Source: Gonium pectorale
Taxonomy: Eukaryota > Chlorophyta > Chlorophyceae > Chlamydomonadales > Volvocaceae
DNA: 41,550 nucleotides
Direction of reading: 5' to 3'
Assembly: GCA_001584585.1 (NCBI GenBank)
Contig: LSYV01000006.1
Coordinates: 1,797,195 to 1,838,744, forward strand
A program made the position numbers and the translations under genes. Each line of letters begins with the position of its first letter. Within the stretch, counting starts at the first letter, position 1. Of this stretch, positions 20,901-32,890 are shown piece after piece. Under the pieces are notes generated by a model. That model was not told where the DNA came from. It saw only the letters and a list, made by a program, of their open reading frames with translations, and ran no database searches.

Positions 20901-23900
20901 ATGCTGCGCCTGAGCGCTGCTTGGCTCGTTTTGGGGTCTTGCTCTGTGTTAGCGGCCTGGCTTTTCACGCGGACCAGCGGATTCGCAAGGCCAGAGGTTT
21001 TTTATGCCCAGGCAATCGCGGTGAGCAAGATGCCCGCCTTTACTTGTTACTTGCTGGAAAGTCGCGAGCCTGCCGCATGAAAGCGTCTCGTGTTCTTGCA
21101 GCTTGCGGCTGGATGGGCATTATCAAGCATCATCAGCAACAGTACGCTGCTCCCATGGAAGGTGCGTGTCCAGCGCTCTTCAGCGTGCTCAGTTCGTGGA
21201 GTCCGGGGACCCTTGCAATCGTGCCCTTGCGACCTCTGGAACTTTCCTGTGCACAGGGCCGAACCGACAATGCCACGAGCAGCAGTGCGCAAGTGCGGGA
21301 CGCGCAGGGGCCAACGGTCGGCCAGCCAGCCAACGACCCCACCTCCGACCTACTGGACTTGCTGCGGGCTGTGGGCGCGCGGCTTGATTCGCCCGCATGC
21401 CGACGCATGCCCTTTTCGGATCTGGAGGACGCCTCCGGGTCCATGCTGGTGCTCGTGCTGTGCAGCGCGCCGGTGGAGGCGTATCGCCTGTCGTACATAC
21501 TGCCCGGCGACCGCTTCAAGGTCGCTGTCCTGGACAGCTTGGACCGGTGCCTCCAGTGCCTGGAGGAACTGCCTTACCTGCCGGACTGTATGGTGATAGA
21601 GCAGGACGACTTGGCAGGCGGGGCCGCGGCGGCCAACAGGGTGTGTGCGTGGACCGGCGGGGCGTGGGCAGAACGGTACTGTTGGGCGGGTTTGAATCGC
21701 TATGCCCAATGTTCAAAATGCATGGAAGGGAGGACGCGCAGCGGTGCTGCCACATCTATGCCCTTGAAGTGGGCCCGTCTGGCAGCCTGTTGGCGTGACG
21801 TGCTGGCGCTTTCGCTGCACAGGATGCTCATTTTGTCATGGTCCAGTGCAGGCTGGCCAGAGAACTCAGCTCCCCATCTCCTCTACAGCATCACCTGGGA
21901 TCGAACACCTGCCGTTGGCAACGCGACCGTGAAGCTCCGCCGCACCTCAAACCCATTACTTTGCAGGCCATTGCCACCGTGCGCCGGCGCGTGGGCCCGG
22001 CTGAAATGCCCTTGCTCCGCGTGGTCCGCGGCGGCGTCAGCCTGGGCAGCCCCTCGGTGACCGGCCGGGCCAGCGCGCAGGGCCGGTCCCTGGCAACGGT
22101 GCCCGCCGCGCAGCGCGCTGACCTGGACATGATGGCCGGCGACACCCTGGTGGCCCCCTTCGAGCTCACGGAGCTGGAGGCGCGGGTCACGGCGCGGGTG
22201 AGCCCGGGCGCGTCACAGCTTCGCACAAAATGAGCTTCTTCCAGCTTCACATGACATAGGGCGCGTCACGGCCTCGCGCGACTGCCCTCGTTGAGCACCG
22301 TTGGCCTATGGTTGGGCAAGGGTCCACGGGAACATAGGAGCCGGGCGACACATTCCTAACGTGCAGCATGAATCGCGACTGCTCACCTGAGGTTGCTGTA
22401 TACCTGAGCGCCTTTCATGTGTTCTGGATCCCGTCCGCAGGTCAGGCTGCGGCGCCTGCACCAGCAGCGCGCCGCGGCGCACGCCACCCTAGCAGTGCTG
22501 CGCCACCTGCTGCCCGCGCCAGCCTTCGCGGACCTCACCCACGGGACGCCCTGGGCGGCCCGGACGCACACCGACGTGTCTGTTCTGAGCGCCGTTCTAT
22601 TGGATCCACATGCGGCCGCAATAGCGATGACGGGTACGTCATCCTCGGCGACGGTGACGGCGGGGCAGGCGGCGGTTGGCGCTGGCGACGGTGCTGGTTG
22701 CGCGCCGGCGCCGCTGGTAGCGGCGCTGCACGAGCTCTTTGCGGCGTTTGACGGGCTGTGCGACATGCACGGAGTCACCAAGATTGGCATGCTGGGTGAG
22801 ACCGCGGCAGCGTGGGCGACCTCCATCCCTGGCGGACTTGTGCGCCAGGGCATTGGCGCTTGGACGCGGTCAAAGCTCTAGCCAAGGAACCAGGCGGGGG
22901 ATGCTAAGAGTCTCGTCAGTCCGTGCAGACGTCGCATCCAATCTCTGTCACCATGGCAAAAGCGGTGCATGTTATTCCCGACAGGCTGCGAGTACGTCGC
23001 TGCTGCCGGCCTGTCCGAGGGCGCGCCGGAGCCGCTGGAGCGGCTCATGCGCGTGGCGACGGGCATGGTGGCAGCCGCTAAGTCGCTGCAGCAGCAGGCA
23101 GCCCACGCGGGCCTGCCGTCCCTGGAGGTGCAGATTGGACTGCACACAGGTGTGTTTGGGGGCCACGAGCAGCCGCGCGTTATTTGCCAAGCCACCAAGG
23201 TTGTCCCAGCCCTCTTCCTCGCTACCAGAGGGCAGTTAAGGAGCACTGGCTGCGTCTTGGCGGCCCCTGACGCAACATGTAATCATGCAAAGAATCTGCG
23301 TGGCTAAGCTTCCCGACACAAAACCATCTCAACATCGTAAGCTCCGCGTACGTTGCGTAAGTGCCGCCTGCCGCTGTGCACACCGCAGGTCCCTGCCTCT
23401 CGTGTGTTGTGGGCCGCACAAAGCCCAGCTACGTCCTCGTGGTAAGTGCGTGGTGTGCAGATCGCGGCCGGAGGGTTTGGGGTGCGGTATATTGGTGCGC
23501 GGGGCGGCCCCGTGGCTTGTACACTGCCGTCGCCCTTGCCTGCCGCTTAATCGGGATGGCAATGGTGCAATGGCGCTGAGCTGTTACGTCACCAAGGCAG
23601 TAGTTACGGAAGGCCTCTAGTAGCGCCTTCTAGTAGCGCGCATCGTGTGTGAGGCCTACACAGACAATGCCTCGTCATCATTGCTGACGCCATGGCTCTG
23701 CAACCTCATTCTCACATGCCGCCAATGGACCTGCGCTGCACGCCCACCGCGAGCTCTCAGGGTGAAGCAGCGGCGGTAGCCAGTGACCTGAGGAGCGCAG
23801 GGCACCCCATGTGTGTCCACGTCAGCTGGGCGGTGCGCGACCGGCTGCTGTCGCGCGCACCCGGTTCCAATGGCAACAATCAGGAAGGAGCCGGCCGCAG

Positions 23901-26900
23901 CGGCGGCGAGTTTGGCTTTGCAGCCGCGGCGGCGGCCCGGGTCTACGGGGCGTCAACGTCGGGTGCAAGCGCACCCAGCAGCCTGGGCCCTGCCAGGACG
24001 TACTTCGTGCAGGTATGCCCGGGGCGTGGTAGCAGGAACCATGGGTCACGCCCTAGGAGCAGCGCCGCCGATCTAGTCAACGCTGTTGGTGTTGAATATG
24101 CGGAACGGTGTGCTGAGACAGTGACAGGTACAAACAAGCGACACCGGTGTCGATACGCAGTTGAAAGCATCCCTCTACAGCCATCCGTCATGCCCGCACC
24201 TTTTCCCTGCCTCCTGGATCCGCCCCAAAGTTGATCCGTGCCAACTACCGGTTTGCACTCTGCAGGTCGGCAACTGGAGGGCAGCCCTTGCCTCGCCCGG
24301 TCCTGCAGCTGGCAGCGCCGCGGCGGGCCGCACCGGCAACCCATTGGGTGCGTCTGCGCACCGCCCGGTGCGCCGTTCCACCCACAGCAGCCGTGCACTG
24401 ATGGCTGTGGCGGCTGCAGGAGCGGCCGCCGCTGCCGCCTCCGGCGGCGGCGCCTCCCAGGCTGCTGCCGCTGCGACAGGGGCGGCCGCTGCTGCCGCCA
24501 CTGGTAGCGGTGCCTCCCAGGCGGCTGCAGCTGCGACAGGGGGGGCCACGGGCGCGGCGGCTCGAGGAGGTACGTACCTGCGCCACGCGGCGCGTCGGCT
24601 GTCGACGTGTCGGCCTATGTGGGCTGTGCTCTGCTTTCCCGTGGCGTCTCTGCCACCCTGCATGTATGGCTTGTATGCCATACCCGCCTGATCCGGGTTC
24701 CGGTCTGCCTACGCAGCGGTGCATCGCCTTCCCGCGCGGGCGCTGTCAACAAGTAGCCTGGAAGTTCCGCGGCGGCAGACACCCCCAGGCGCCGTGGATG
24801 CAGCAGCTGGCGCCGACAATGCTGCTTCACGCAGCCCCTCGCCTCCTGCGCCCGGAGCTGCAGCCGCGGCCGCCGAGTACGGCGCCATCGCTGCCTCCCT
24901 CGCGCCGCACCGCAACCGGCACACCCACCGTCAGGATCATGGGCATGGGCAGCGGAGCGGCAACGAGGCTTCGGCAGCAGCAGCGGAAGGAGCCGGGCTG
25001 CAGCAGCAGGGCGGGAATCCCGCTGCGGGCGGCGGCAGGAGCGGCGCAGTCGCCGGCACTGCACCCAAGCGTGGGCCACCGGCGCGCGGGGTTTCCAACC
25101 TCAGCAGCGCGACGTCCCTCTTTGCGCCGTCGGAGCGAACGCACGCATCAAGCAACTTTGGGGGAGGTACCGGCTCTGGGAGCGTCGCGACGGCGGGCAG
25201 CGAGTCCTGGTCCATGCACAGAGACGCGCGCCTGGCATCCATGCTGCGGCACAGCAGGAGCGTCGACGCCGCGGCCGCCTCCGTTGGTGGCGGCCCGCGG
25301 CAGCTGCAACCCCCTGCACCCTTCGGCGCGGGAGCACACCCGGCCAACACCATGCTGCCTTTGCAGCAGCTGCAGATGCTACAAGCGCTGCAGCAGCAGC
25401 AACAGCAGCAGCACTCGTCCCAGCTGCCGTCCGGACATAGCCACCCTAACCCACACCAGGGCCCGCATGACTCGCGTCGCATGTCGTACAGCGCCGGCAT
25501 GCCTGGCCTTCTCTTCCCCTCGCCCAGCAGCGCGCTGCCCACCGTAGACGAGGACCTGGCCGGCCCAGGCGGTGTGAGCGGCTCCCTCGGGGGCTTCACG
25601 GCCGCCCTCGCCCTCCAGCACATGTCACACAGCGGCCTCTCCAGTACGCGCCTGCCGGCCAGCACGGTCCCCTCGGAGCGCCTCGGCGCAGCGTCCTCAG
25701 CCTCTGGCCTGTCGGTCGTGCGGTTGCTTGTAGGCGCCATGGGCGCGACGGGAGAGAGCGCCGCCGTTCCCACAGTCACGGCCGGTACAGCTACTGGAAG
25801 CGGCAGCGGCGGTGCCGCGCGGGCCGGCGGCGGCTCGGTCGGGCACGGTGGCCAAGACGCACGAGACGATGGTGGTGACATGGCGGGGAGGCTAGTGTCC
25901 GCGGACCCTGCCACCGTGGGCATGGTGGTGGGGTATGGCGGGGATGCGGCCGGCTCGTCCGAGGGCATTGCCGCTCAAGGCGTCATCGTGGGTCAGCACA
26001 GCGTGCACGGCACGGGATCCGGATCTGGGCCGTATATGTTGTATTCAAACATCACCAACAACAGCGAGGCAGGCGGCCGAGGCGGCAGCATCGCTGGGCC
26101 GATGCACCTGTCCGGAGCCGGCGGCGCCAGCTTGGCTGGCCCAGGCGCTAGTGCATCTCCTTCTCGAGGACCGCCGGCTCCAGGGACGGCGGCCACGGCT
26201 GCGGCACTTGTTGAGGCGGAAGGCATATCGCACTCTGAGCTGCTCAGGCTTCTTGCGTCGCCGTCGATGGCCAGGGCCCGCGGCGCTAGCGAAGGCGCGC
26301 AGCCTGGCGTCTTGAGTGTCGACGAGACGGTGAGCGGTGGCCCTGGCAGCAGCGGTGCAGGCCCGGGCGACGGCGGCGTGCGAGGAGCAGCGGATGCGGA
26401 TAAGCGGCCAGATGAGCCCGTGGAGATCACTCTGGAGATGCGGGATGAGGATACTGCCTTGCGCACCTTCGACGGGGTCGGCCGTAAAGAGACGTTAGGA
26501 TCAACCGCCCACGACGTCATGCACGGAGGCTTGGAGGCCCTCACGTCGAGTGCCCCCGGCGCCCCCGGCGCCGTCGCGGCCACTGGCCCGGCTATTGGCG
26601 CACCTGATGCCGCGGCGGATGAGACGCGGGCGCTGAAGGCGCCCAGCGTTCCTAACAGCGCCAAGGCAGTTGTGACGCTGGCCGCAGTGCCGCCCCCAAC
26701 TGTAGAAGTGCAGAGCGGTGCCGGATCCGGCGCGACTGTGGGCATGATGAGCCCGCTGCAGTCCAAGGCCTCGACGTCGACTGACGGCGGGGTACTGTCG
26801 GGCTTCTTGATGATGGGACCGAACAACCCTTCGGTCAGCGCCGCAGAGCTGGCGGCGCTTCTGCAGGTTGGCAGGGCGCGCGTGTGGACGGTCACGTGCT

Positions 26901-29900
26901 GTGCGGATGTGACCGTGCAGCAGCAGAGGAAGTTCGCTCGAGCTCAAGAGGTTGGAGGCCAGATGCAATGGGAGGAGTGCTGGGTGCCGCACGCGCTTGT
27001 GATGCCCGTGGTCCCTTTTCGCCTAGTGCAGGCGAGCCGACCCCTAACAGGTATTCGCGCCCCTGGCCCTTGTCTGTAGGTCGCGAACCGCAGCGTGGGC
27101 GGCAACAGCGGATCCTCCATCAGCTTCCCTCACCTGCAGGTATGTTGAGGGCAGCGGCGCGGTTACCGTAGGGAGTTTTGACGGGCTCATCTCTGTGCTC
27201 GAGGAGGCCTTTGTGAGAGCACGCTTGTAGGTGGGGGGGCATTCCCCTGCGGCGCCTCGCGCTCCTCGTCTGGGTCGTTGCAGCAGGTCGGCTGCGAGTA
27301 CGCACTTACGCCATCAGCAGTGACCCATGCCTGGTCACAACCTGACCCTGCGTTCCCGTCAAAGGCCCAGCTCCGTGCGCGGCGCCCCTCGCAGGAGCTT
27401 GCCTCAGCAACGCTGAAGGACGTTGCTCCCGGGCGTACACAGGTGCGATAGCCGTGCGCGGCTGTGACGCTGGTTTTGGAGGGCGTCATTGAGGTGTTGG
27501 CTCCTAGCCACTGCCTAGGTGAATCGTTGCGACTAGTAGTTGCTCGAGGGGAGGGGAGGGGAGTTCGTTCCTTCTTGAGGGGAGGGGATTTCCGCTTGCC
27601 TGCCTGCTTCATCGTCAAGCGCACTTGCCCTCGGGATGCGCCCCTCCCTCGCCGGGAGCCGGCGAACCGAGGGCAAGAGTGGCTTGGCCGCCGGACGGGC
27701 GAACGCAGCTGGCGTCCGGTCTTCTCCTATCCGACCCTGTTTCCTTCAAACCCCCTCCCTCCCAGGGCAGCAGCCTGTCCGCAAACAGCTTCGGCTTTGC
27801 CGGTCAGGTGCAGCTGCTGACCGCGTCCGTCGACAACAATGGGGCCCAGTTCTCAAGCCACGAGGGCTCAGATGCCGAGATCGCCGCTTCGCTACGCATG
27901 GGTATCGCAGCCCCACAGGGCCGCGGCGCGGGTCCCAACAGCGGTGGCGCCTCAGGGAGCGGTGCAGGCTCCGCAGCGGCGCTCGCCGGTCACTCCATGC
28001 GCCGGCGGTCCACCGAAGTGCAACGTGCGCTGCTGACTGCCGCTGCGGCCGCTGCGGTGCGCGCGTCGCAGCAGCAAGCCGCGGGCTTGCCGCAGTGGCC
28101 CAAACCGGTGGACTCTCAGGCACCCGAACGCGGCGGCGGTGCGAAATCCGAAGCCAGTCGTCCATTCTGGTTAGAGGATACCTCTGGCGCGCACTTGCCG
28201 CCGCCCCCAATTGAGGCAGTGGAGGATGTTGCCGCAGCCGCGGGCGCGGTCCCCGCTGACGAGCTTGAGGGTAATAACAGCAGCGGGGCTGCGGCGTCGT
28301 CCGGAAGCAGCAGCGACCATGCCCTTTTAGTTCAGCGAGGCGCCGCTGACCGGGGCACTGCGGCGTTGCTTGTGTTGGGCGGCCGAGCACGGCCGGCAGC
28401 CGGCCCCCTGGGCGGCCTGAGCATCCTATCGACCGTGCCGGTGAGCGGCACAGAAGATCGGGGAGGGTTGCTGTCGTTCATGATAAGAACATCAGTATCT
28501 CGCGCCCACACGCTGCTTAGACGCTTTAGTGGCGCATGCGCGTATCTCAGGCGCCACGACAGGGCTGCGGGTGACAGCTGGGTGCGCAGGACGGGTCCAA
28601 CCAAATATGTTCGGTCCAACAAGAGTTTCGGGAGGGCACAACGGCAGGCTCGCTGTGGCCGTTGTATGCCGTCGCACAGGAGCACGCTCTCGGCCTCTTA
28701 ACCTTCTTTCCTCCTAACGGCCACAGGATGACGGCACACCGCCCACCAGCTCCTGCTTGCATCCAAGCGAGAACAGCAGAACCGGCTTCGCGCTGCCGTC
28801 GCAGCTGCAACTGGGGCCCACTCTCAGCCTGGACACGGGGCCCCGCACAGGCATCACGGCCACCACCAGCGCCACGCGCACCTCCCCTGCCTCCCGACAA
28901 AACAGCAATCTGCCGGCTACCACCTACAGCTCGGGCGCCGCGCTGCCAGAGCGGGGCGCGCACGTGTCCACCACCTCCCCCATCTCGGCTCTCTTCGCCT
29001 CTGATCTCGACGGTTGCAACCAGCGTGCCGAACGCTTCCAAGGCGCCCGACCGCTAAAGAGCCGGCGGCTGCGAGCGGCGCCGGTCACAGAGCAGGGGAC
29101 GATTCCGTCTTCGGACCAGAATGGCATCCTCTCGGGGCCCGGGGAGCTGCGCGGCCGGCCAGGCGGCGATGAGGGCGATGAGGGCGACGGCGTGGGCAGC
29201 ACCGTCATGGTGATGTTGGACGTCCCGCGTATGAACCCCGAGGCCGGCGTGGACCCGCAGTCGGGCGCGGTGGAGCCCTCGGCTGCGTCGCTGAGCAGCG
29301 AGGCACCCGGAATCTCCTCCGGCAGCATGGCAGCAGCAGCGGAGGCCGACGGCTGGGTACCAAAGGGCTCCGCGGCGCGTCGCCACAGCGGCTCGTTTAC
29401 CACCACGCATCGGCGGGTAAGCGAGACACGTGTTTCGGGTCTGCCGCACGGCACGCCGTGCGCCGCGCCACCGGCCGCGCCGGCCGGCGGTGCGCGACCT
29501 GCCCAGGCCGCAGTTAAGGGAAGGGCCTCCGCGCACGGCAGCGCCGCCGGGACGTCTACGGCGCTTAATGAATCGGGCGCCACCGGGAACACAACGACGG
29601 TGCCGGCGAGCCTCTTGCTGTCTGACTCGACTGGCGACGCTATCTACTACGCCGGAGACGGGGTGGGAGTCGTGGTGGGCGGTATCGGCGGCCGCACCGA
29701 CGGATCCTCTGCGGCTGCTGCCGGCCGGAGTGGGACTTCATTCTTCCTGTCCACGCAGCAATCCCTTATGGCGGCAAGCGACGGCGGTACGGCTGCAATG
29801 CTCTCCGAGCTGTCACCAAACCACATCCAGTCCACAACCGGGTTTGGAATGCTGGGATGGGGTTCGGGACGTGCGTCCCACGGCGGCGGCGGTGGCGGCG

Positions 29901-30436
29901 GAGGGGCCACGGCTGCCGCAGCCGAAGGCACAGTTGGAAGCAGCGGGACTCGCTCAGCGGTGAGCATGGCCGCGGCGTTCTTCCGGCGGCCGCAAAAGCA
30001 CAAGCAGCGGGCGCAGCAGCGTGTGGGGATGGGCGCTGTCGCCGGCGCGGGCACAGTGGCGTCGCCTCCACAGTCTGAGGGCGGCTCGGGGGTCCTGCCT
30101 GCGCCTGGTCATCGCCGCGCGGGCAACATGAGCGGTGGCGGCATGGAAGACCCGACCTCGCTGACAGCGCGCGAAGCGGGATCTGTCCAAGTAGCTGCCG
30201 GAGGACTGGCGTCCGGGCCGGATGCTCCCGGCGATGACCCGTGGGCCGTGCCGCAGCGCCAGCACTCACAGTTGCAACACAGCGTGCAGGTTGGCAGTCC
30301 GATGGCACGAATGATGTCTAAGGGAAGCCTTGGGGCCAACGGCAACGGCAGCAGCGGCGCTCTGTCGGGTTTGCTGCGAACGCTCTCGTTCGGGAAGAAG
30401 CGCACGGCCGCTGGTCAAAAGCAGGTCAAGTTGTGA
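20901..30436 (+). CDS. Giant membrane protein with degenerate receiver and degenerate class III cyclase domains
   Basis: Exons 20901-21020, 21102-21161, 21257-21640, 21967-22197, 22441-22795, 22985-23149, 23389-23441, 23761-24012, 24266-24569, 24717-26866, 27080-27139, 27766-28440 and 28727-30436 join in phase to about 2172 residues. The 26866/27080 junction is the least sure (weak donor; a small extra exon is possible). Two hydrophobic helices lie at about 5-22 and 34-55. A receiver-like domain spans about 120-268: the acidic pair is missing, the phospho-Asp position is Glu175 (PDCMVIE) and the Lys is Ala251 (LVAPFELTELEARV). A class III cyclase fold spans about 305-495 (ALHELFAAFDGL, EVQIGLHTGP, CVVGRTKPSY). 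There both metal Asp are replaced (Val317, Cys385) and the Asn and Arg of GDTVNTASR are Ala461 and Asp465. Enzymatic cyclase activity is therefore unlikely. The remaining 1600+ residues are Ala/Gly/Ser-rich, with a poly-Gln run and Arg-Arg-x-Ser sites. Confidence 0.85.
24421..24540 (+). repeat. 60-bp in-frame tandem duplication coding Ala-rich repeat
   Basis: Two 60-bp units, 24421-24480 and 24481-24540, each encode a 20-residue block of the pattern GAAAAAA then GASQAAAAAT. They lie in the low-complexity region just after the cyclase-like domain. The period is a multiple of three, so the reading frame is kept. Confidence 0.85.
25384..25412 (+). repeat. CAG repeat coding poly-glutamine
   Basis: A run of mostly CAG codons encodes LQALQQQQQQQHSSQ within the large tail exon of the pseudo-cyclase gene. 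It is short and interrupted by CAA; length variation between strains is likely. Confidence 0.8.
27542..27590 (+). repeat. G-rich intronic repeat (gagggga units)
   Basis: gaggggagggg-type units occur twice (about 27547-27562 and 27578-27589) within the intron before exon 27766 of the pseudo-cyclase gene. Runs of four G could form a G-quadruplex, but no function can be claimed. Confidence 0.5.
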
Positions 30437-31522
30437 TAAGCTGGACTGGCATTGTGGCGGGATCACTGTGTAGCGGCATTTGCTGTGACCCGGGTGTGCT
30501 TGCGTTGCGGGCGACCCGGTTACCTGTGTGCGCGTAGTCGCAAATGGTCGTGCCGATGGGCGCGCGATGCAGGGGCGCCTCTTTTTTGGAGTACAAAATA
30601 AGTGCTGCATGTCTGGCTCGTAGCTGTGCACGTCGCGATGCAACGGGGAATGATGATGCAACCTGATGGGGATGGCACCGGTAGTAAGTCAGAAGAGCTT
30701 AAGGAGTATGACGTCAAATGAATAAAGTTCATACTATACAGTCTACGTACATGCCACAAGGTTTCACGTGTTAGTCCGCGCACCGATGACCGTTGTGCGC
30801 TGGCTCCGCAACAGGGATTGTTGTTGTCTCGTGCACAGGCTCTCTCGCACCTTTGTGGGTTCACGATATCGCCGCGTGCTCAATTCATGCCCGTTTGGGC
30901 ATCGGCCTCGCGGGCGCTTACATGCAACGTGCGCCCCCTCTCTGCACTTGTGTGCTTGAGCCTGCTAACGTGATCATGCGTGTGAAGACCCGGGCTGGGC
31001 ATTACCTCGCGCGCTGTTTTCCGTTTTGGAAGTAGGGCGTGCTGTGCAAATGTTGTCCCGGCGGTACCAGCCTAGACTAGTGTACTGTGCGGCGCGTCAG
31101 GCGGCATGATTGCATGATGGTACTGTGTTTCGAATGAGCCGGCCATGACAGCGCGCGTTCTGTCCGGGCAACTGACCAATCTGCAACTGATCCACAGGAG
31201 GCACAGCCGTGCGGGCCAGTCCTCCGCGTCTTGGCTCGTGTGCCGGTGTACACCGCGGGCATGCACGCGCTCACCGCAGCATGCGAGACGCCCGTGCGCT
31301 CGTCGGCGTCGCGGTTGTAAAGCGTGCTGCCCTGCAGCTTTAGCAACTTGGGCTCCCACTTTCTCACATATTGAGGGTGGCAGGCGGGGCGGCGGATCGC
31401 CCGCACAGAGCCGGACACAATTGATTACAGACAGCGGATGAAAGGATATGGTCATCTTTTTTGTTTTTGAGACGCTGGCTATGAGAAAAAAAGAGCATCA
31501 GAAACGGGGAAGGCAGCCTCTA

Positions 31523-31556
31523 CGGACATACACACCCGAGGGTGTGATGTTTCCAG
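31523..31556 (+). repeat. Dispersed hairpin element, copy 3 (both flanks present)
   Basis: Positions 31531-31546 read CACACC CGAG GGTGTG, a perfect 6-bp stem; on the minus strand the loop is CTCG where copy 1 has TTCG. The left flank matches copy 2 (21 of 22 bases) and the right flank matches copy 1 (25 of 27 bases). A weaker relative without the right half of the stem lies at 40191-40210. Confidence 0.75.
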
Positions 31557-32269
31557 CAATACAGGGCATGGCGGGCGAGGTATACGAGCAGACGGCCTCC
31601 CCGGTGTGTTACCAGAATAGTTACCTGACCAGGGGAGACCTGTACCTGACTATAAGTAGAGGGTCCGGCAAGCGGTCGACGAAGGGGCCAGTCCATCGGC
31701 GGCTAGCGGTTATCATTCGCGGGTCGCCCAGCCCGCACCCCCGAACCGCCGATCGGCATAATACAGACCTGTAATGGAAGAGAGAGAGAGAAACACGGAG
31801 TCAGGAACCGTCTGCGCTCGAAGCAGTCGCGGGCATGTGGACAATGTTGGCGCGCAGAAGCAGGCCATAGCATTCCCCTCCCCGTAGTTGGCCGCCGATG
31901 GACTGGCAGGAAAGAGAGGGGGTAGGCTGCCCGGGCGAGGTGGAGGGGCCCGGGTACGGCAGCGGGTCCTACGTGCACGGGCTCGGGGAAAGGGGAAACG
32001 GGGCAAAGGAACGAGGCGACGGCGATAAAGCCAAGGGCCCAAGGGGGACAGGCGGCGGTCTGGAGGGCAGATCCCCACAGCCTGTAGGGGCACGTGAGGA
32101 ACAGCGGCCAGTGCATGCAGACAGGCAGAGAGGCAAGGATGCATAGGCATGGATGCGGAGGGACGGCGTGAAGCAAAGGCAGGAGTCACACGGGGGACAG
32201 CCGTGGCGGGCGGATCAGCGAGTGGCAGTTGGGGCAACGGGGCCCTGGCCGATGCAATCGTGTCCGAGC

Positions 32270-32322
32270 CACGGCGGGGCACAAGCACGGCGGGGCCACG
32301 GCGGGGCCACGGCGGGGCTATG
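32270..32322 (+). repeat. Tandem acggcggggcc minisatellite
   Basis: Four to five copies of a unit close to acggcggggcc(acc) stand almost head to tail, with one diverged copy. It is non-coding and lies in the kinase gene's upstream region. Confidence 0.7.
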
Positions 32323-32869
32323 GCTTCGTCAGCCAGCACACAGTAGCACACAGAGCTTACTAGAGCAGAGCGGTACACCCTGCACACAACGCAGGCGCAG
32401 GGCCTTACCTTGGTCAGGCATGTCTTCAGAGAGCGCCCCTGGAGTTGCCAGGCAGGAATGTATACAAAGGGTGCACCGCTGGTGTGATGGGGTAATTAAG
32501 GTTCGTACGGTGACGGCGACACGTGGCGGTTGCGATGTGGGTGACCATGCTGACCCATCTTCGCATTCAAGCAGTTTCATGGACGCACCATGACGTAAAA
32601 GCATGCGTTATCTGGCTTGGCGGGTCAGCAAGCGTAGGTCTTCTGAAGAGAAGCTGAGCCTGGATTACGGCAGTCCCGCCTTTTGTATGCAATTTCATAC
32701 ACGCAGTTCATATACGTGGTTTCTGCAACACAGAGACGTAGCACTGCAAGCTTTCACGCTGTAGATTCATCTGCTGGGTCTGAAGGCCCATTCTATACTA
32801 TCAGCGGAGGCTCGCACTCCGGCCCGCTCACAGGTGTCAAAATGTGCTTACCTAGCGGCTAATTGATAG

Positions 32870-32890
32870 GGCCTCCCGGTTTGGGAGGCC
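32870..32890 (+). promoter_or_regulatory. Perfect 8-bp stem-loop in the kinase 5' leader, 9 bases before the start codon
   Basis: GGCCTCCC, a 5-base GGTTT loop, then GGGAGGCC, ending nine bases before ATG 32900. If it lies in the mRNA leader it is a very stable G/C hairpin placed where it could slow ribosome scanning. Transcription start is not known, so a regulatory role is inference. Confidence 0.5.

Noticed and set aside
21890..21955. Minus-strand tRNA suggested by tgttcgatccc
   Set aside because: The flanks do not pair into a cloverleaf, and the site lies within an intron of the pseudo-cyclase gene with no box A.
31448..31774. Plus-strand 108-codon frame overlapping the hairpin element
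   Set aside because: No motif, and it simply reads through the dispersed repeat.
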